Assembly (NCBI GenBank): GCA_012840015.1
Contig: DUMF01000016.1
Location: forward strand, 59,267-123,266
DNA length: 64,000 nucleotides
Direction of reading: 5' to 3'
Source of the DNA: Bacillota bacterium
GTDB taxonomy: Bacteria; Bacillota; Sulfobacillia; DUMF01
Shown: in pieces, positions 56,192 through 64,000 of the stretch
How the letters are laid out: every line of letters begins with the position of its first letter
Position numbering within the stretch: position 1 is the first letter of the stretch
Notes under the pieces: model-generated
Told to the model about the DNA's origin: nothing
Seen by the model: the letters and a program-made list of their open reading frames with translations, nothing else
The model's database searches: none
Position numbers and translations under genes: made by a program

Positions 56192-56868
56192 AGCAAAAAG
56201 GTGGAGTTCCGCTACCAGACGGCCTGATAAGGTTCAGGATCAGAACTCACATACTTACCGAAAAAGATGACCCGGTAAAGGTAGTGCAAAGATATGTCCT
56301 ACCCATCGCGCGTCCCGGCGATGTGGTAACCATTTCCGAGTCGGCCCTAGCGATTACCCAGGGGCGAGCGATTCTGCCCTCAACTGTGAAGCCAAGCCTG
56401 TTGGCAAGGTTTCTTTGCCGGTTCCCGAATCCCGAAGGGAGCCTAGCAACGCCGGAAGCTATGCAGCTCGCCATAAAGGAAGCCGGGCCCACGAGAATTC
56501 TACTTGCCTGTGCGGTGGCTGCTCTCGGTAAGCTAATCGGACGCCGAGGTGACTTCTTCCGCGTCGCTGGTCACGGTTTAGCCCTGATCGACGACATTGC
56601 GGGCACGATGCCTCCTTTCGACAGACACATCGTATTGGGGCCCCGAGATTCGCAAGACGTTGTAAACAGGATCAAAGCGCAAACGGGCATAGACGCGATG
56701 GTAGTAGACATCAATGACAAAGGCTGCGTGGATATCCTGGCATGCTCTCTGGATTATCCCCCTGAATTAATGCGGTGGCTTCAAAATCAGTTGAGGGATA
56801 ACCCCCTGGGAAATGACGACCAGCAAACGCCCATCATGCTCCTCCGGTTCGTAACTCAGGGGAAATAG
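56188..56868 (+). CDS. F420-0:gamma-glutamyl ligase-like (CofE-like) protein
   Basis: 226 residues. VVTISESALAITQGRAI and the DDIAGTMPPFDRHIVLGPRDSQDV region recall the CofE family, which adds glutamate to coenzyme F420-0 using GTP. Other F420 genes (cofC, cofD, fbiC) are not in the window and most Bacillota lack F420, so the true substrate may be another acid or peptide. It follows the amidase-fold gene with a 4-base overlap. Ligation of an amino acid to a carboxylate, or a lost-substrate role, are both possible. Confidence 0.65.
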   Translation: MKQKGGVPLPDGLIRFRIRTHILTEKDDPVKVVQRYVLPIARPGDVVTISESALAITQGRAILPSTVKPSLLARFLCRFPNPEGSLATPEAMQLAIKEAGPTRILLACAVAALGKLIGRRGDFFRVAGHGLALIDDIAGTMPPFDRHIVLGPRDSQDVVNRIKAQTGIDAMVVDINDKGCVDILACSLDYPPELMRWLQNQLRDNPLGNDDQQTPIMLLRFVTQGK

Positions 56869-57548
56869 TAGTTCCTACGCCTTTTATACAATACCTTTAC
56901 CAACAGCATTCCCGCAGCAAATCCCCCCACGTGTGCCCACCAGGCCACTCCTCCCACGTTGGCTGGTAAACCGATGCTCGCCACACCGCTGAACAGTTGA
57001 AGCAAGAACCACAGTACGAGAAACACCACTGCAGGTACCTCAGCCACGGTAAGAAAGAAGCCGAGCGGCACCAGTGCCAACACCCTCGCTCTCGGAAACA
57101 TCACGAAGTAAGCCCCGAGAACGCCAGCTACCGCTCCGCTCGCGCCGATGGTCGGAACAGGAGAGCTGATGTTGAATACCACGTGCACTACACCGGAAAT
57201 GACGCCTACCAGTAAGTAGAAGAATAGGTACTTAAGGTGCCCCAACCTATCTTCTACGTTATCGCCGAAAACCCATAAAAACAGCATGTTCCCGGCCACG
57301 TGCAACCACCCATTGTGCAAAAACATAGAAGTCAAAAATGGGTAGAATCCCTCTATGCCGTATTTTAACAGGACCAGGAACGGATCACGGTAAAGGACTG
57401 GTATAAGACCGAACTGCCTGGTAAAAACGTTGAGTTCACGGTGGGTGAGCGCCAACTCGAAAAAGAACACTAATACGTTGATTATTATCAAACCAACGTT
57501 TATGACGGGAAACCTTCTGGATCTAATACTATCCCTGAGCGGTATCAA
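56856..57548 (-). CDS. Rhomboid-family intramembrane serine protease
   Basis: 230 residues with six or seven membrane helices. HNGWLHVAGNMLFLWVFGDNVED, the catalytic Ser in IGASGAVAGVLGAY and the catalytic His in WWAHVGGFAAG are intact, so it should be active in membrane proteolysis. Its 3' end overlaps the CofE-like gene by 13 bases on the opposite strand. Confidence 0.92.
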   Translation of the reverse strand: MIPLRDSIRSRRFPVINVGLIIINVLVFFFELALTHRELNVFTRQFGLIPVLYRDPFLVLLKYGIEGFYPFLTSMFLHNGWLHVAGNMLFLWVFGDNVEDRLGHLKYLFFYLLVGVISGVVHVVFNISSPVPTIGASGAVAGVLGAYFVMFPRARVLALVPLGFFLTVAEVPAVVFLVLWFLLQLFSGVASIGLPANVGGVAWWAHVGGFAAGMLLVKVLYKRRRNYYFP

Positions 57549-57574
57549 ATGACGCCCCCCTACGACTCACAGGG

Positions 57575-57847
57575 TCATTTGGTTCTGGTCTGCAGGTAGT
57601 GCCTCACCAGCTCTTCCAGCAATTCGTCTCTTTCAATTTTGCGCACGAGACTGCGAGCGTTCTTATGACTCGTGATGTAAGCCGGGTCTCCTGAAAGGAG
57701 GTACCCTACGATCTGATTGACCGGGTTATAGCCCTTTTCCTTGAGAGCTTCATACACCAACACCAGTATATCCTCCGCCCTATACTGTTCCTCAGGTTTG
57801 ACATCGAACATACGCGTATTTTCACTCTGGTTGAAATCAGCCATCAT
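57575..57847 (-). CDS. ireB: IreB family regulatory phosphoprotein (DUF965)
   Basis: 90 residues. [59 protein letters not shown] (about 32-80, in part) is the DUF965 signature. IreB regulates the Ser/Thr kinase IreK in enterococci; the Thr that is phosphorylated there lies near ENTRM. Encoded immediately after alaS (4-base overlap), the standard order alaS-ireB. ruvX, often next, is here separated by about 6 kb. Confidence 0.93.
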   Translation of the reverse strand: MMADFNQSENTRMFDVKPEEQYRAEDILVLVYEALKEKGYNPVNQIVGYLLSGDPAYITSHKNARSLVRKIERDELLEELVRHYLQTRTK

Positions 57848-60498
57848 ACTCCCCTCGCTTGCAGCTCGTTCTTGGCAAGTTCGACTGCCCTGGAGATACC
57901 TTCGCCAAGTTTTTCAGGTATCCTCCCGCCCGCTTGAGCCATCTCGGCCTTTCCACCACCGCCGCCACCCATGAGCTGGGCTGCTTCCTTGGCCAGTTTC
58001 CCTGCATGCAATCCGCGCTTTACCAGATCCGGAGTTACCATCACCACTAACCCCGCTCTGTCTCCGAGTCGTGAGCCCAGTATGACCACACCGGAGCCGA
58101 TCCTGTCTCTGACCATATCCCCCGCGGCTAACAACTGGTCGTTAGTCTTGACATGCACTTCACCGCTGGCTATCTTATGCCCATCGAAGCTCTCTGCGGT
58201 TTCCGCGATCTCTCTCGCTTCATCACGCACGGCACGCGCTTTCAGTTCTTCTAGCTCCGTTTGGAGTGTCTCCACTGTCTCTCTCAAAGCGCGAATGCGC
58301 TCGGGCAGCATGCTCGGCTCCGAACCTACAGCAGCCCCTGCCTCTTCCAGAAGCCGCATGCAGTTACGGAAGACGCCCAACGCAGCAAAACCTGTTACGG
58401 CTTCGACCCTCCTTAACCCTGCACCTACGCTGGATTCTTTTAGTATCTTGAAGGAGCCAATCTCTCCCGTATTCCGGACGTGAGTTCCTCCACAGAGTTC
58501 TAAGCTGAACTCGCCTACTTTGACCACCCTCACCACCTCTCCATATTTTTCCTCGAAAAGCGCTTCTGCCCCAATTGTCCTCGCTTTTTCTAGGGGCATT
58601 TGGAATGTCGTGACCTGGCTAGCTTTCATTATCTCTCCATTCACAAGCTCTTCCACGCGCGCGATCTCCGCCGGCTCCATAGGCCGGAAGTGTACGAAAT
58701 CAAAGCGTAACATGTCAGGTGCTACCAGAGACCCTGCTTGCCTTACGTGTTCACCTAGCACGATTTTCAACGCCTTGTGCAACATGTGGGTAGCAGTATG
58801 GTTCCTGGCCGTATCCAGCCTCCGAGCTGCGTCCACGGTAGCCCGAAGAGCCATCCTGACGGAAACTGTCCCCTCCTCAACCTTTACCTGGTGAGCCACC
58901 TTTCCTCCGGGCAGCTTGCTTGCACCCATCACCCTAAGGCGCACTGAAGGTCCCACCATAATACCCGTGTCGCTGACTTGTCCACCCGACTCCGCGTAGA
59001 ATGGAGTCTCGTCCAGTATGAGGGCTCCCTCTTCTCCCGCTGACAAAGACGATACAAGCCGGCCCTCAGAGTAAATGGCCAAAACGCGGCTTTCGGACTC
59101 CAGTACTTCGTAGCCCTTGAACGTGGTGGCAGGCAAATCTTCTACTGCCTTGCCCATTTCGCTCCCATACGCCATCTCCGACGCCTTTCTGGCTGTTCTC
59201 GCGCGCTCACGTTGAGCTTCCATTGCCTTCTCGAATCCCGCTCTGTCCACTTTCACTCCGTGTTCCCTGGCGATATCTTCTGTAAGATCTAGGGGCATGC
59301 CATACGTATCATAAAGCATGAACGCATCTTCTCCGGCGACGACGCTCCGACCCTCTCGTTTAGCTCGCTCGATAACGTTTTCCGCCATTCTCATGCCTTG
59401 ATCGAGAGTAGTTAGGAAACGTTCTTCCTCGCTGCGTATCACTTCTCGTGTGGTGTCGATGGCTGCCCGCAGCTCGGGATAGGCTTCCCCCATCGTCTCG
59501 GCCACCACTTCCGCCACTTTATAAAGGAATGGACCATCTACGTTAAGTACCCGTCCGTACCTTGAAGCTCGACGCAGCACGCGCCTCAGTACATATCCGC
59601 GCCCTTCGTTCGACGGCAACACGCCGTCTGTGATAAGGAAGGTGGCAGCGCGCGCATGATCCGCAATTATCCTGAACGGGAACACTGGGGCATCTTCCCC
59701 CGCCTTCTTCCCGCACAACGACTGCGTATACTCGATGAGCGGCACGAAAAGATCCGTATCGAAATTGGTAGGCACACCTTGAAGCACAGAAGCAATCCGC
59801 TCTAGCCCCATACCCGTGTCCACACTGGGTTTGGGAAGCCTAGTGAGTTGGCCAGACTCGTCCCGGTTATACTGCATGAATACCAGGTTCCAGATCTCCA
59901 GCCACCTGTCACAATCACACTTCCCAACCCCACACTCTTGGGCGCTACAACGCAACTCTTCTCCTCTGTCGATGATGATCTCCGAACACGGGCCACAAGG
60001 CCCAGTATCACCCATCGCCCAAAAATTGTCCTTTTCCCCCATCCGGATTATCCTGTATTCGGGAACCCCGGCAATCTTTTGCCATAGTCGTGCTGCTTCG
60101 TCATCCTCGCGGAAGACAGTAAACCACAGCTTGTCTTTGGGAAGCCCGAGCTCCCGGGTCAGGAACTCCCATGCAAATGAAATCGCCTCCTCTTTGAAGT
60201 AATCCCCAAAAGAGAAATTGCCCAGCATTTCGAAAAACGTATGGTGCCTCGCAGTGAAGCCCACGTTCTCCAAGTCGTTGTGCTTGCCGCCTGCCCGCAT
60301 GCATTTTTGGGCAGTGGTGGCGCGTTTATAAGGTCTCGACTCCAGGCCAAGGAAAACGTCTTTAAACTGCACCATACCTGCATTGGTGAACAACAGTGTT
60401 GGATCATTGGCTGGCACCAAGGGTGAACTATGAACTACGGTATGCCCGTGCCTCTCGAAATAATCCAGGAATGCTTTCCTCAATTGCTTTGCCTTCAT
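57844..60498 (-). CDS. alaS: Alanyl-tRNA synthetase
   Basis: 884 residues from ATG 60498. Class II synthetase domain ([50 protein letters not shown], in part), then a tRNA recognition part, an editing domain with [11 protein letters not shown] and [13 protein letters not shown] zinc/editing residues, and a C-terminal DHHA1 domain with the Gly-rich [19 protein letters not shown] at 60516 is also in frame. Regulated by the T-box leader directly upstream. Confidence 0.97.
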   Translation of the reverse strand: MKAKQLRKAFLDYFERHGHTVVHSSPLVPANDPTLLFTNAGMVQFKDVFLGLESRPYKRATTAQKCMRAGGKHNDLENVGFTARHHTFFEMLGNFSFGDYFKEEAISFAWEFLTRELGLPKDKLWFTVFREDDEAARLWQKIAGVPEYRIIRMGEKDNFWAMGDTGPCGPCSEIIIDRGEELRCSAQECGVGKCDCDRWLEIWNLVFMQYNRDESGQLTRLPKPSVDTGMGLERIASVLQGVPTNFDTDLFVPLIEYTQSLCGKKAGEDAPVFPFRIIADHARAATFLITDGVLPSNEGRGYVLRRVLRRASRYGRVLNVDGPFLYKVAEVVAETMGEAYPELRAAIDTTREVIRSEEERFLTTLDQGMRMAENVIERAKREGRSVVAGEDAFMLYDTYGMPLDLTEDIAREHGVKVDRAGFEKAMEAQRERARTARKASEMAYGSEMGKAVEDLPATTFKGYEVLESESRVLAIYSEGRLVSSLSAGEEGALILDETPFYAESGGQVSDTGIMVGPSVRLRVMGASKLPGGKVAHQVKVEEGTVSVRMALRATVDAARRLDTARNHTATHMLHKALKIVLGEHVRQAGSLVAPDMLRFDFVHFRPMEPAEIARVEELVNGEIMKASQVTTFQMPLEKARTIGAEALFEEKYGEVVRVVKVGEFSLELCGGTHVRNTGEIGSFKILKESSVGAGLRRVEAVTGFAALGVFRNCMRLLEEAGAAVGSEPSMLPERIRALRETVETLQTELEELKARAVRDEAREIAETAESFDGHKIASGEVHVKTNDQLLAAGDMVRDRIGSGVVILGSRLGDRAGLVVMVTPDLVKRGLHAGKLAKEAAQLMGGGGGGKAEMAQAGGRIPEKLGEGISRAVELAKNELQARGV

Positions 60499-60540
60499 AG
60501 TATGCAACTCAATCACCCCAACTTGAGTTCAATCGAAACA

Positions 60541-60574
60541 GAAAGCCCCCGTCCTTGTAGGGACGAAGGCTTTC
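60541..60574 (-). terminator. T-box leader terminator
   Basis: GAAAGCC..CGTCC / GGACG..GGCTTTC stem on the minus strand, followed by TGTTTCGATT. It lies 3' of the T-box antiterminator motif and 43 bases before alaS. Confidence 0.85.
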
Positions 60575-60760
60575 ATCGCGGTACCACCCTGCTTACGGCA
60601 CAAAGGCCGTCGCTCTTGAGGTCTATAACGGAACCACCGCCGGCTTCGCTGCATCGCTCGCCGGGTCTCCGGGCTGGCTTTCGGCACTTCCGGTGGGCTT
60701 TTTCACCTGCCGCCCTCTCTGTGCACCTGTCCGCGCCTACTTCTACCCATCATCGCGTCT
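60541..60760 (-). promoter_or_regulatory. T-box riboswitch of alaS (Ala specifier GCC)
   Basis: The canonical T-box sequence AGGGTGGTACCGCG lies at 60577-60590 (minus). Upstream, GATGATGGGTAGAAGTAGGCG, an AGAGAGGG bulge and GGTG-A5-GCCCACC fit the stem I pattern. Near its base GAAAGCCAGCC gives a probable specifier GCC (60676-60678), an alanine codon, which agrees with the alaS target. Uncharged tRNA-Ala would stabilise the antiterminator. The leader begins right after the upstream fadR stop. Confidence 0.93.
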
Positions 60761-60761
60761 C

Positions 60762-61562
60762 TTATTCCCTTATCTCACTATTGGGTATGTTAGCTTCGCC
60801 CCCACGCTCTGTCAATACTTCCGTCTGGGCCATGCGAAGCCTCTCACCCTCGAGAAGCCTGAGCTGATCCTCCACAAATGCCAGATGACGGTACATTACC
60901 TCGGCAGCGGCTTCGGGATTTCGAGCGGCGATTTCATGATATATGGCAGCGTGCTGAGACAGTAGTATTTTACCCATCTCTGGTAAGGTGTACAGCCTGA
61001 GCCTACTGGAGCGTAAGCCCTGTGCGAACAGATCAGAGATCATGCTCATCACGCGTACGAGCACGCTATTCTTTGTACTTTCGGCCACTGCGAAGTGAAA
61101 ATTGAAATCCGAAATATCCCCGAGGTCTCCCACTGCGATCTCCCTTTTCATATCTTCCAGGCAGGAAGCTATCCTCTTCAAGTCTTCCTGAGTAGCGCGC
61201 TCCGCGGCCAGCCTGGCAGACCCCACCTCTAGGACTTTCCTTACTTCTAGCAGCTCAAAACCTATGTCCCTATCTCGAAGTACCATCAAGGCAAACGGTT
61301 GGATAACCAGCTCCGTTGCGCCTTCTCTTATGAAAGTACCTTCTCCCGGACGGCTTTCCGTCAGACCCAACATCTCGAGAACACTCAGGGCCTCACGGAC
61401 AGACGCGCGGCTCACCTTGAGCTTGTCTGCCAACTCACGCTCAGATATCAACTTGTCGCCAGGCTTCAGAACACCCGAGACCACCATCTGGCGCACTTGC
61501 TCTACAATAGCCTCGTACACTCGCTTAGTACGTATAGGTTTAAACTGCCCTTCATTTTCCAT
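60762..61562 (-). CDS. GntR/FadR family transcriptional regulator
   Basis: 266 residues. Winged helix (PGDKLISERELADKLKVSRASVREALSVLE) then an FCD ligand-binding domain (DISDFNFHFAVAEST, His-rich sites for a metal and small carboxylate). FadR-type regulators often control organic acid or fatty-acid use; the ligand is unknown. It lies downstream of hdrA by 84 bases and upstream of the alaS T-box. ATG 61562 has GGGGAAGGG in front. Confidence 0.88.
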   Translation of the reverse strand: MENEGQFKPIRTKRVYEAIVEQVRQMVVSGVLKPGDKLISERELADKLKVSRASVREALSVLEMLGLTESRPGEGTFIREGATELVIQPFALMVLRDRDIGFELLEVRKVLEVGSARLAAERATQEDLKRIASCLEDMKREIAVGDLGDISDFNFHFAVAESTKNSVLVRVMSMISDLFAQGLRSSRLRLYTLPEMGKILLSQHAAIYHEIAARNPEAAAEVMYRHLAFVEDQLRLLEGERLRMAQTEVLTERGGEANIPNSEIRE

Positions 61563-61593
61563 TACCCAGCCCTTCCCCTTGCCGATAATACAT

Positions 61594-61608
61594 TACTGCG
61601 GTACAGTA
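61594..61608. promoter_or_regulatory. Palindrome over the fadR promoter region
   Basis: TACTG-N5-CAGTA (61594-61608) overlaps a TATACT sequence on the minus strand that could be the -10 of fadR. GntR proteins often bind such repeats, so autoregulation is plausible; no footprint data. Confidence 0.35.
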
Positions 61609-61646
61609 TATCACCTCTTGTTCCGATTGGAGAGGGGTGGGAACAT

Positions 61647-63623
61647 TCAACCACAGATGGCGTCAAGCTCGGAAAGAATTTGCTTGTTAGTGAACCCGAG
61701 CAGGTTCATCGAGCCCGACCGGCAGGCTACTGAACAAGCGCCGCACCCCTGGCAAAGTCCGGGATTTACCTTTGCCACCGGCCTTGTCGTGATAGTTTTT
61801 CCTGTTCTCTCGCTAACCTGTCCCTCCTCTATTGCTCCATAAGGGCACACGGGTTTACAGGCCATACAGCCTGTACATGTCGCCTCATTCACCGTAGCCA
61901 CCATGGGCTCCGTAACGAGGAATTCGTTGGCGAATAACCCTGCTACCTTAGCCGCAGCAGCTGTGGCCTGGGCCACTGACTCTGGGATGTCCTTCGGACC
62001 TTGACAGGCACCAGCCAGGAAGACGCCCGCCGTGTTCGTCTCTACCGGGCGCAGCTTTGGGTGGGCTTCCATGAAAAAGCCATCTTGGCTCATCCCTACA
62101 TGAAAGGCCCTTGCTACGTCCACGGCTTCCTTGCGCGGCACGAGCCCGGTCCCCAGCACCACCATATCAACAGGAACCGCTAGACGGGTACCGAGGAGGG
62201 TGTCCTCTGCCACGACCACTAACCCGTCCTGTGATGGTTCTATCTCTGCTACTTTGCCCCGGATGAAATGTATTCCTTCTTCCTGCACTCGCTCATAGAA
62301 TTCCTCGTAGCCTTTTCCTGAAGCGCGAATGTCGATATAGAACTCGAAGACTTCCGCTCCGGTCTTGTCCTTAGCGAGATGCGCCTGTTTCATCGAGTAC
62401 ATGCAGCACACTCGAGAGCAATACGGACTATAGTTCGTATCTCTTGACCCGATACAGTGCAGAAAAGCTATGCGGCGTGGCACTTCACCTTTTGAAGTCA
62501 ACAACTTACCGCCAGTAGGACCAGAGGCATTTACCAGACGCTCGAACTGCAACCCATCGATCACATCGGGCAGCTTCCCATATCCGTATTGAGCGAGTTT
62601 TGACGCATCGAACAAGTCGTAACCAGTCGCAAGCACCACGGCTCCAACCTCAAGTGTCAGCTCGCTGGGCTCCTGCGTGAAGTCTATCGCCTTCCGGCCA
62701 CACGCTTGTACGCACTTCGCTACGCACTTCCCCCGAGAAACCCTCAAACAGTGAACGGGGTCAATCACCGCTTTGAGTGGCACCGCCTGCGGGAATGGAA
62801 TGTAAGCGGCGCCCCTTCTGCCCATCCCCGCCTCGAACTCAGACGGGATCCTGCCGGCTAGAACGCACGCTTTTGCGCACTCGCCACAACCCGTGCACAG
62901 CTCTTCCTTAACGTACCTGGGCTTCCTGCGAACCTTTACTTTGAAGTTCCCGACGTAACCAGAAACCTCTACTACTTCCGAATATGTGAGGAGCGTCACG
63001 TTTGGATGGCGTGCGACGTCCACCATTTTTGGAGTGAGGATGCAAGCCGAACAGTCCAGTGTAGGAAACGTCTTGTCAAGCTGGGCCATGTGGCCACCTA
63101 TCGTGGGCTCCTTCTCCACAAGGTAGACCTTGTACCCAGCGTTCGCAATATCCGTGGCAGCCTGGATACCTGCGATTCCCCCTCCTACTACTAAGGCGGC
63201 TCGCGTGACAGGCACTTTTCCTGCCTGAAGAGGCGAATGAAGCATCACCCTTTTCACCGCAGCACGCACAAGGTCTTTTGCTTTCCTCGTAGCGCTGGCC
63301 ATGTCTTTCGTAACCCATGAATCTTGCTCGCGTATGTTAGCGATCTGAAGCAGATAAGGGTTCAACCCGGCTTCCTGGACCACATTTCTGAAAGTCACCT
63401 CATGCATGCGTGGGGAACAAGCCGCAATAACCACTCGATCCAGTTTAAGCCGTTGAATGTCATCCTTTATCATTTGTTGTCCAGGGTCGGAGCACGTGTA
63501 AGTGTAATCCCTGGCAACTACTACTCCAGGCAAGGTCGAAGCGTATTCCGCTACCTCTTTACAATTTACGGTGCCAGCGATGTTGGAGCCGCAGTGGCAG
63601 ACATAAACTCCCACTCGTTTCAT
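61647..63623 (-). CDS. hdrA: HdrA-like heterodisulfide reductase subunit A
   Basis: 658 residues. N-terminal CHCGSNIAG, an Fe-S/FAD core (VGGGIAGIQAATDIANAGYKVYLVEKEPTIGG, in part), a CSACILTPKM cluster site, ferredoxin pairs CTGCGECAKAC and CLRVSRGKC..KC, and two C-terminal [4Fe-4S] sets (CTGCMACKPVCP, CQGCGACSVACRSG). This is the flavin-bifurcating scaffold of the heterodisulfide-reductase family. In bacteria HdrA proteins couple ferredoxin, NAD(H) or disulfide carriers; the partner cannot be fixed. The ATG overlaps the stop of a CCG-domain protein (next entry). Confidence 0.92.
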   Translation of the reverse strand: MKRVGVYVCHCGSNIAGTVNCKEVAEYASTLPGVVVARDYTYTCSDPGQQMIKDDIQRLKLDRVVIAACSPRMHEVTFRNVVQEAGLNPYLLQIANIREQDSWVTKDMASATRKAKDLVRAAVKRVMLHSPLQAGKVPVTRAALVVGGGIAGIQAATDIANAGYKVYLVEKEPTIGGHMAQLDKTFPTLDCSACILTPKMVDVARHPNVTLLTYSEVVEVSGYVGNFKVKVRRKPRYVKEELCTGCGECAKACVLAGRIPSEFEAGMGRRGAAYIPFPQAVPLKAVIDPVHCLRVSRGKCVAKCVQACGRKAIDFTQEPSELTLEVGAVVLATGYDLFDASKLAQYGYGKLPDVIDGLQFERLVNASGPTGGKLLTSKGEVPRRIAFLHCIGSRDTNYSPYCSRVCCMYSMKQAHLAKDKTGAEVFEFYIDIRASGKGYEEFYERVQEEGIHFIRGKVAEIEPSQDGLVVVAEDTLLGTRLAVPVDMVVLGTGLVPRKEAVDVARAFHVGMSQDGFFMEAHPKLRPVETNTAGVFLAGACQGPKDIPESVAQATAAAAKVAGLFANEFLVTEPMVATVNEATCTGCMACKPVCPYGAIEEGQVSERTGKTITTRPVAKVNPGLCQGCGACSVACRSGSMNLLGFTNKQILSELDAICG

Positions 63624-64000
63624 GTTCCCAGCGCCTCCTCCGAGCCCGCTTCAATGGATGCCGCGACTAGCTCCACCACATCCATGACGCGCATTTTGAG
63701 TCTTGCCACCCTAACAGCTCCCTGCAGAGTACGTTTACATTGCTGGCAGGAAGATGCTATAATCCCGGCTCCAGTCGCGGAAGCCTGTTTCACACGGCTT
63801 GCCGCCACCGCAGAGGACAGTGCCTTATTCGTCATTTCCAGATTTCCGCCGCCCCCACAGCATTTAGAGTTTTCTCGGTTGAAGAACATCTCCCTCAACT
63901 CAAGCCCAGGGATCTTCCTCAAAGCCTCACGCGGAGCATCGTACACCCCGCTCTTCCTCCCGAGGTCGCAAGGGTCATGGTACGTGACGACCTTCTCGAG
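63620..64000 (-). CDS. CCG-domain Fe-S protein (HdrB/HdrD-like), cut by right edge
   Basis: The 127 visible C-terminal residues carry TYHDPCDLGRKSGVYD, SKCCGGGGN and SSCQQCKRTL, the CCG (cysteine-rich) domain that binds the non-cubane [4Fe-4S] cluster in HdrB and HdrD. The reading frame is open to the window edge, so the N-terminus lies outside. Directly followed by hdrA (ATGA overlap). It could be HdrB, HdrD or a GlpC-like subunit. Confidence 0.85.
   Translation of the reverse strand, partial: LEKVVTYHDPCDLGRKSGVYDAPREALRKIPGLELREMFFNRENSKCCGGGGNLEMTNKALSSAVAASRVKQASATGAGIIASSCQQCKRTLQGAVRVARLKMRVMDVVELVAASIEAGSEEALGT

Overview
The window is a chromosomal segment of a spore-forming, probably thermophilic and anaerobic member of the Bacillota (Clostridia-like). 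The evidence is a complete spoIIIAA-AH operon, sigK, SpoVD-like PBP, T-box and glycine riboswitches, an OLE RNA with its partner protein, NfnAB, an HdrA/HdrB-type unit, an archaeal-type (class V) fructose-1,6-bisphosphatase and a four-protein glycine cleavage system. GTG and TTG starts are common, and many neighbours overlap by 4 bases (ATGA/GTGA). No rRNA, tRNA, CRISPR array or prophage was recognised. The species was not identified.

Layout. 1-10.5 kb (all minus): nusB, nfnA-nfnB, folD, xseA, xseB, ispA, OLE RNA, an OapA-like membrane protein, dxs, tlyA, nadK (cut by the left edge). 10.5-16.7 kb (minus): Asp23/AmaP/DUF2273 envelope genes, then spoIIIAA-AH with a candidate sigma-E promoter and a terminator just upstream. 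16.7-20.4 kb: zinc-ribbon protein, efp, M24 peptidase, AbrB-like regulator, glyA. 20.4-30.3 kb (minus): one glycine-cleavage and lipoylation unit: glycine riboswitch, terminator, about 2.8 kb of group II intron debris, gcvT, gcvH, gcvPA, gcvPB, two radical SAM proteins resembling LipS1/LipS2, and lipM. 30.3-36.4 kb (minus): a compact Tad/Flp pilus locus with a good sigma-A promoter and a long leader. 36.7-41.5 kb: divergent SLH protein, yqeG, an orphan adenine methylase, sigK. 41.5-49.8 kb: PBP, dipeptidase, XPB helicase, NCS2 permease opposite a phosphoribosyltransferase, and copA. 49.8-53.7 kb: mltG, DUF1292, ruvX, a ferredoxin-fused aldo-keto reductase and class V FBPase. 53.8-56.9 kb (plus): Orn/Lys/Arg decarboxylase, a decayed amidase-fold protein and a CofE-like ligase. 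56.9-64 kb (minus): rhomboid protease, ireB, alaS with a T-box leader, a FadR regulator, hdrA, and a CCG-domain Fe-S protein cut by the right edge.

How the genes work together. GlyA and the Gcv proteins interconvert serine, glycine and C1-tetrahydrofolate. FolD handles the C1 unit and NfnAB balances NADH, ferredoxin and NADPH. LipM would load octanoate on GcvH and the LipS-like pair would insert sulfur; no classical LipA is present here. IspA and Dxs make isoprenoid precursors, with OLE RNA and OapA embedded between them. Class V FBPase and the Hdr proteins fit an anaerobic autotrophic or acetogenic life style, which is an inference.

The most notable loci are (1) the OLE RNA/OapA pair, (2) the class-C-like group II intron inserted immediately after the glycine-riboswitch terminator, separating the sensor from gcvT, (3) the LipS-like lipoylation genes in the gcv operon, and (4) the decarboxylase / inactive amidase-like / CofE-like operon, whose role is unknown.
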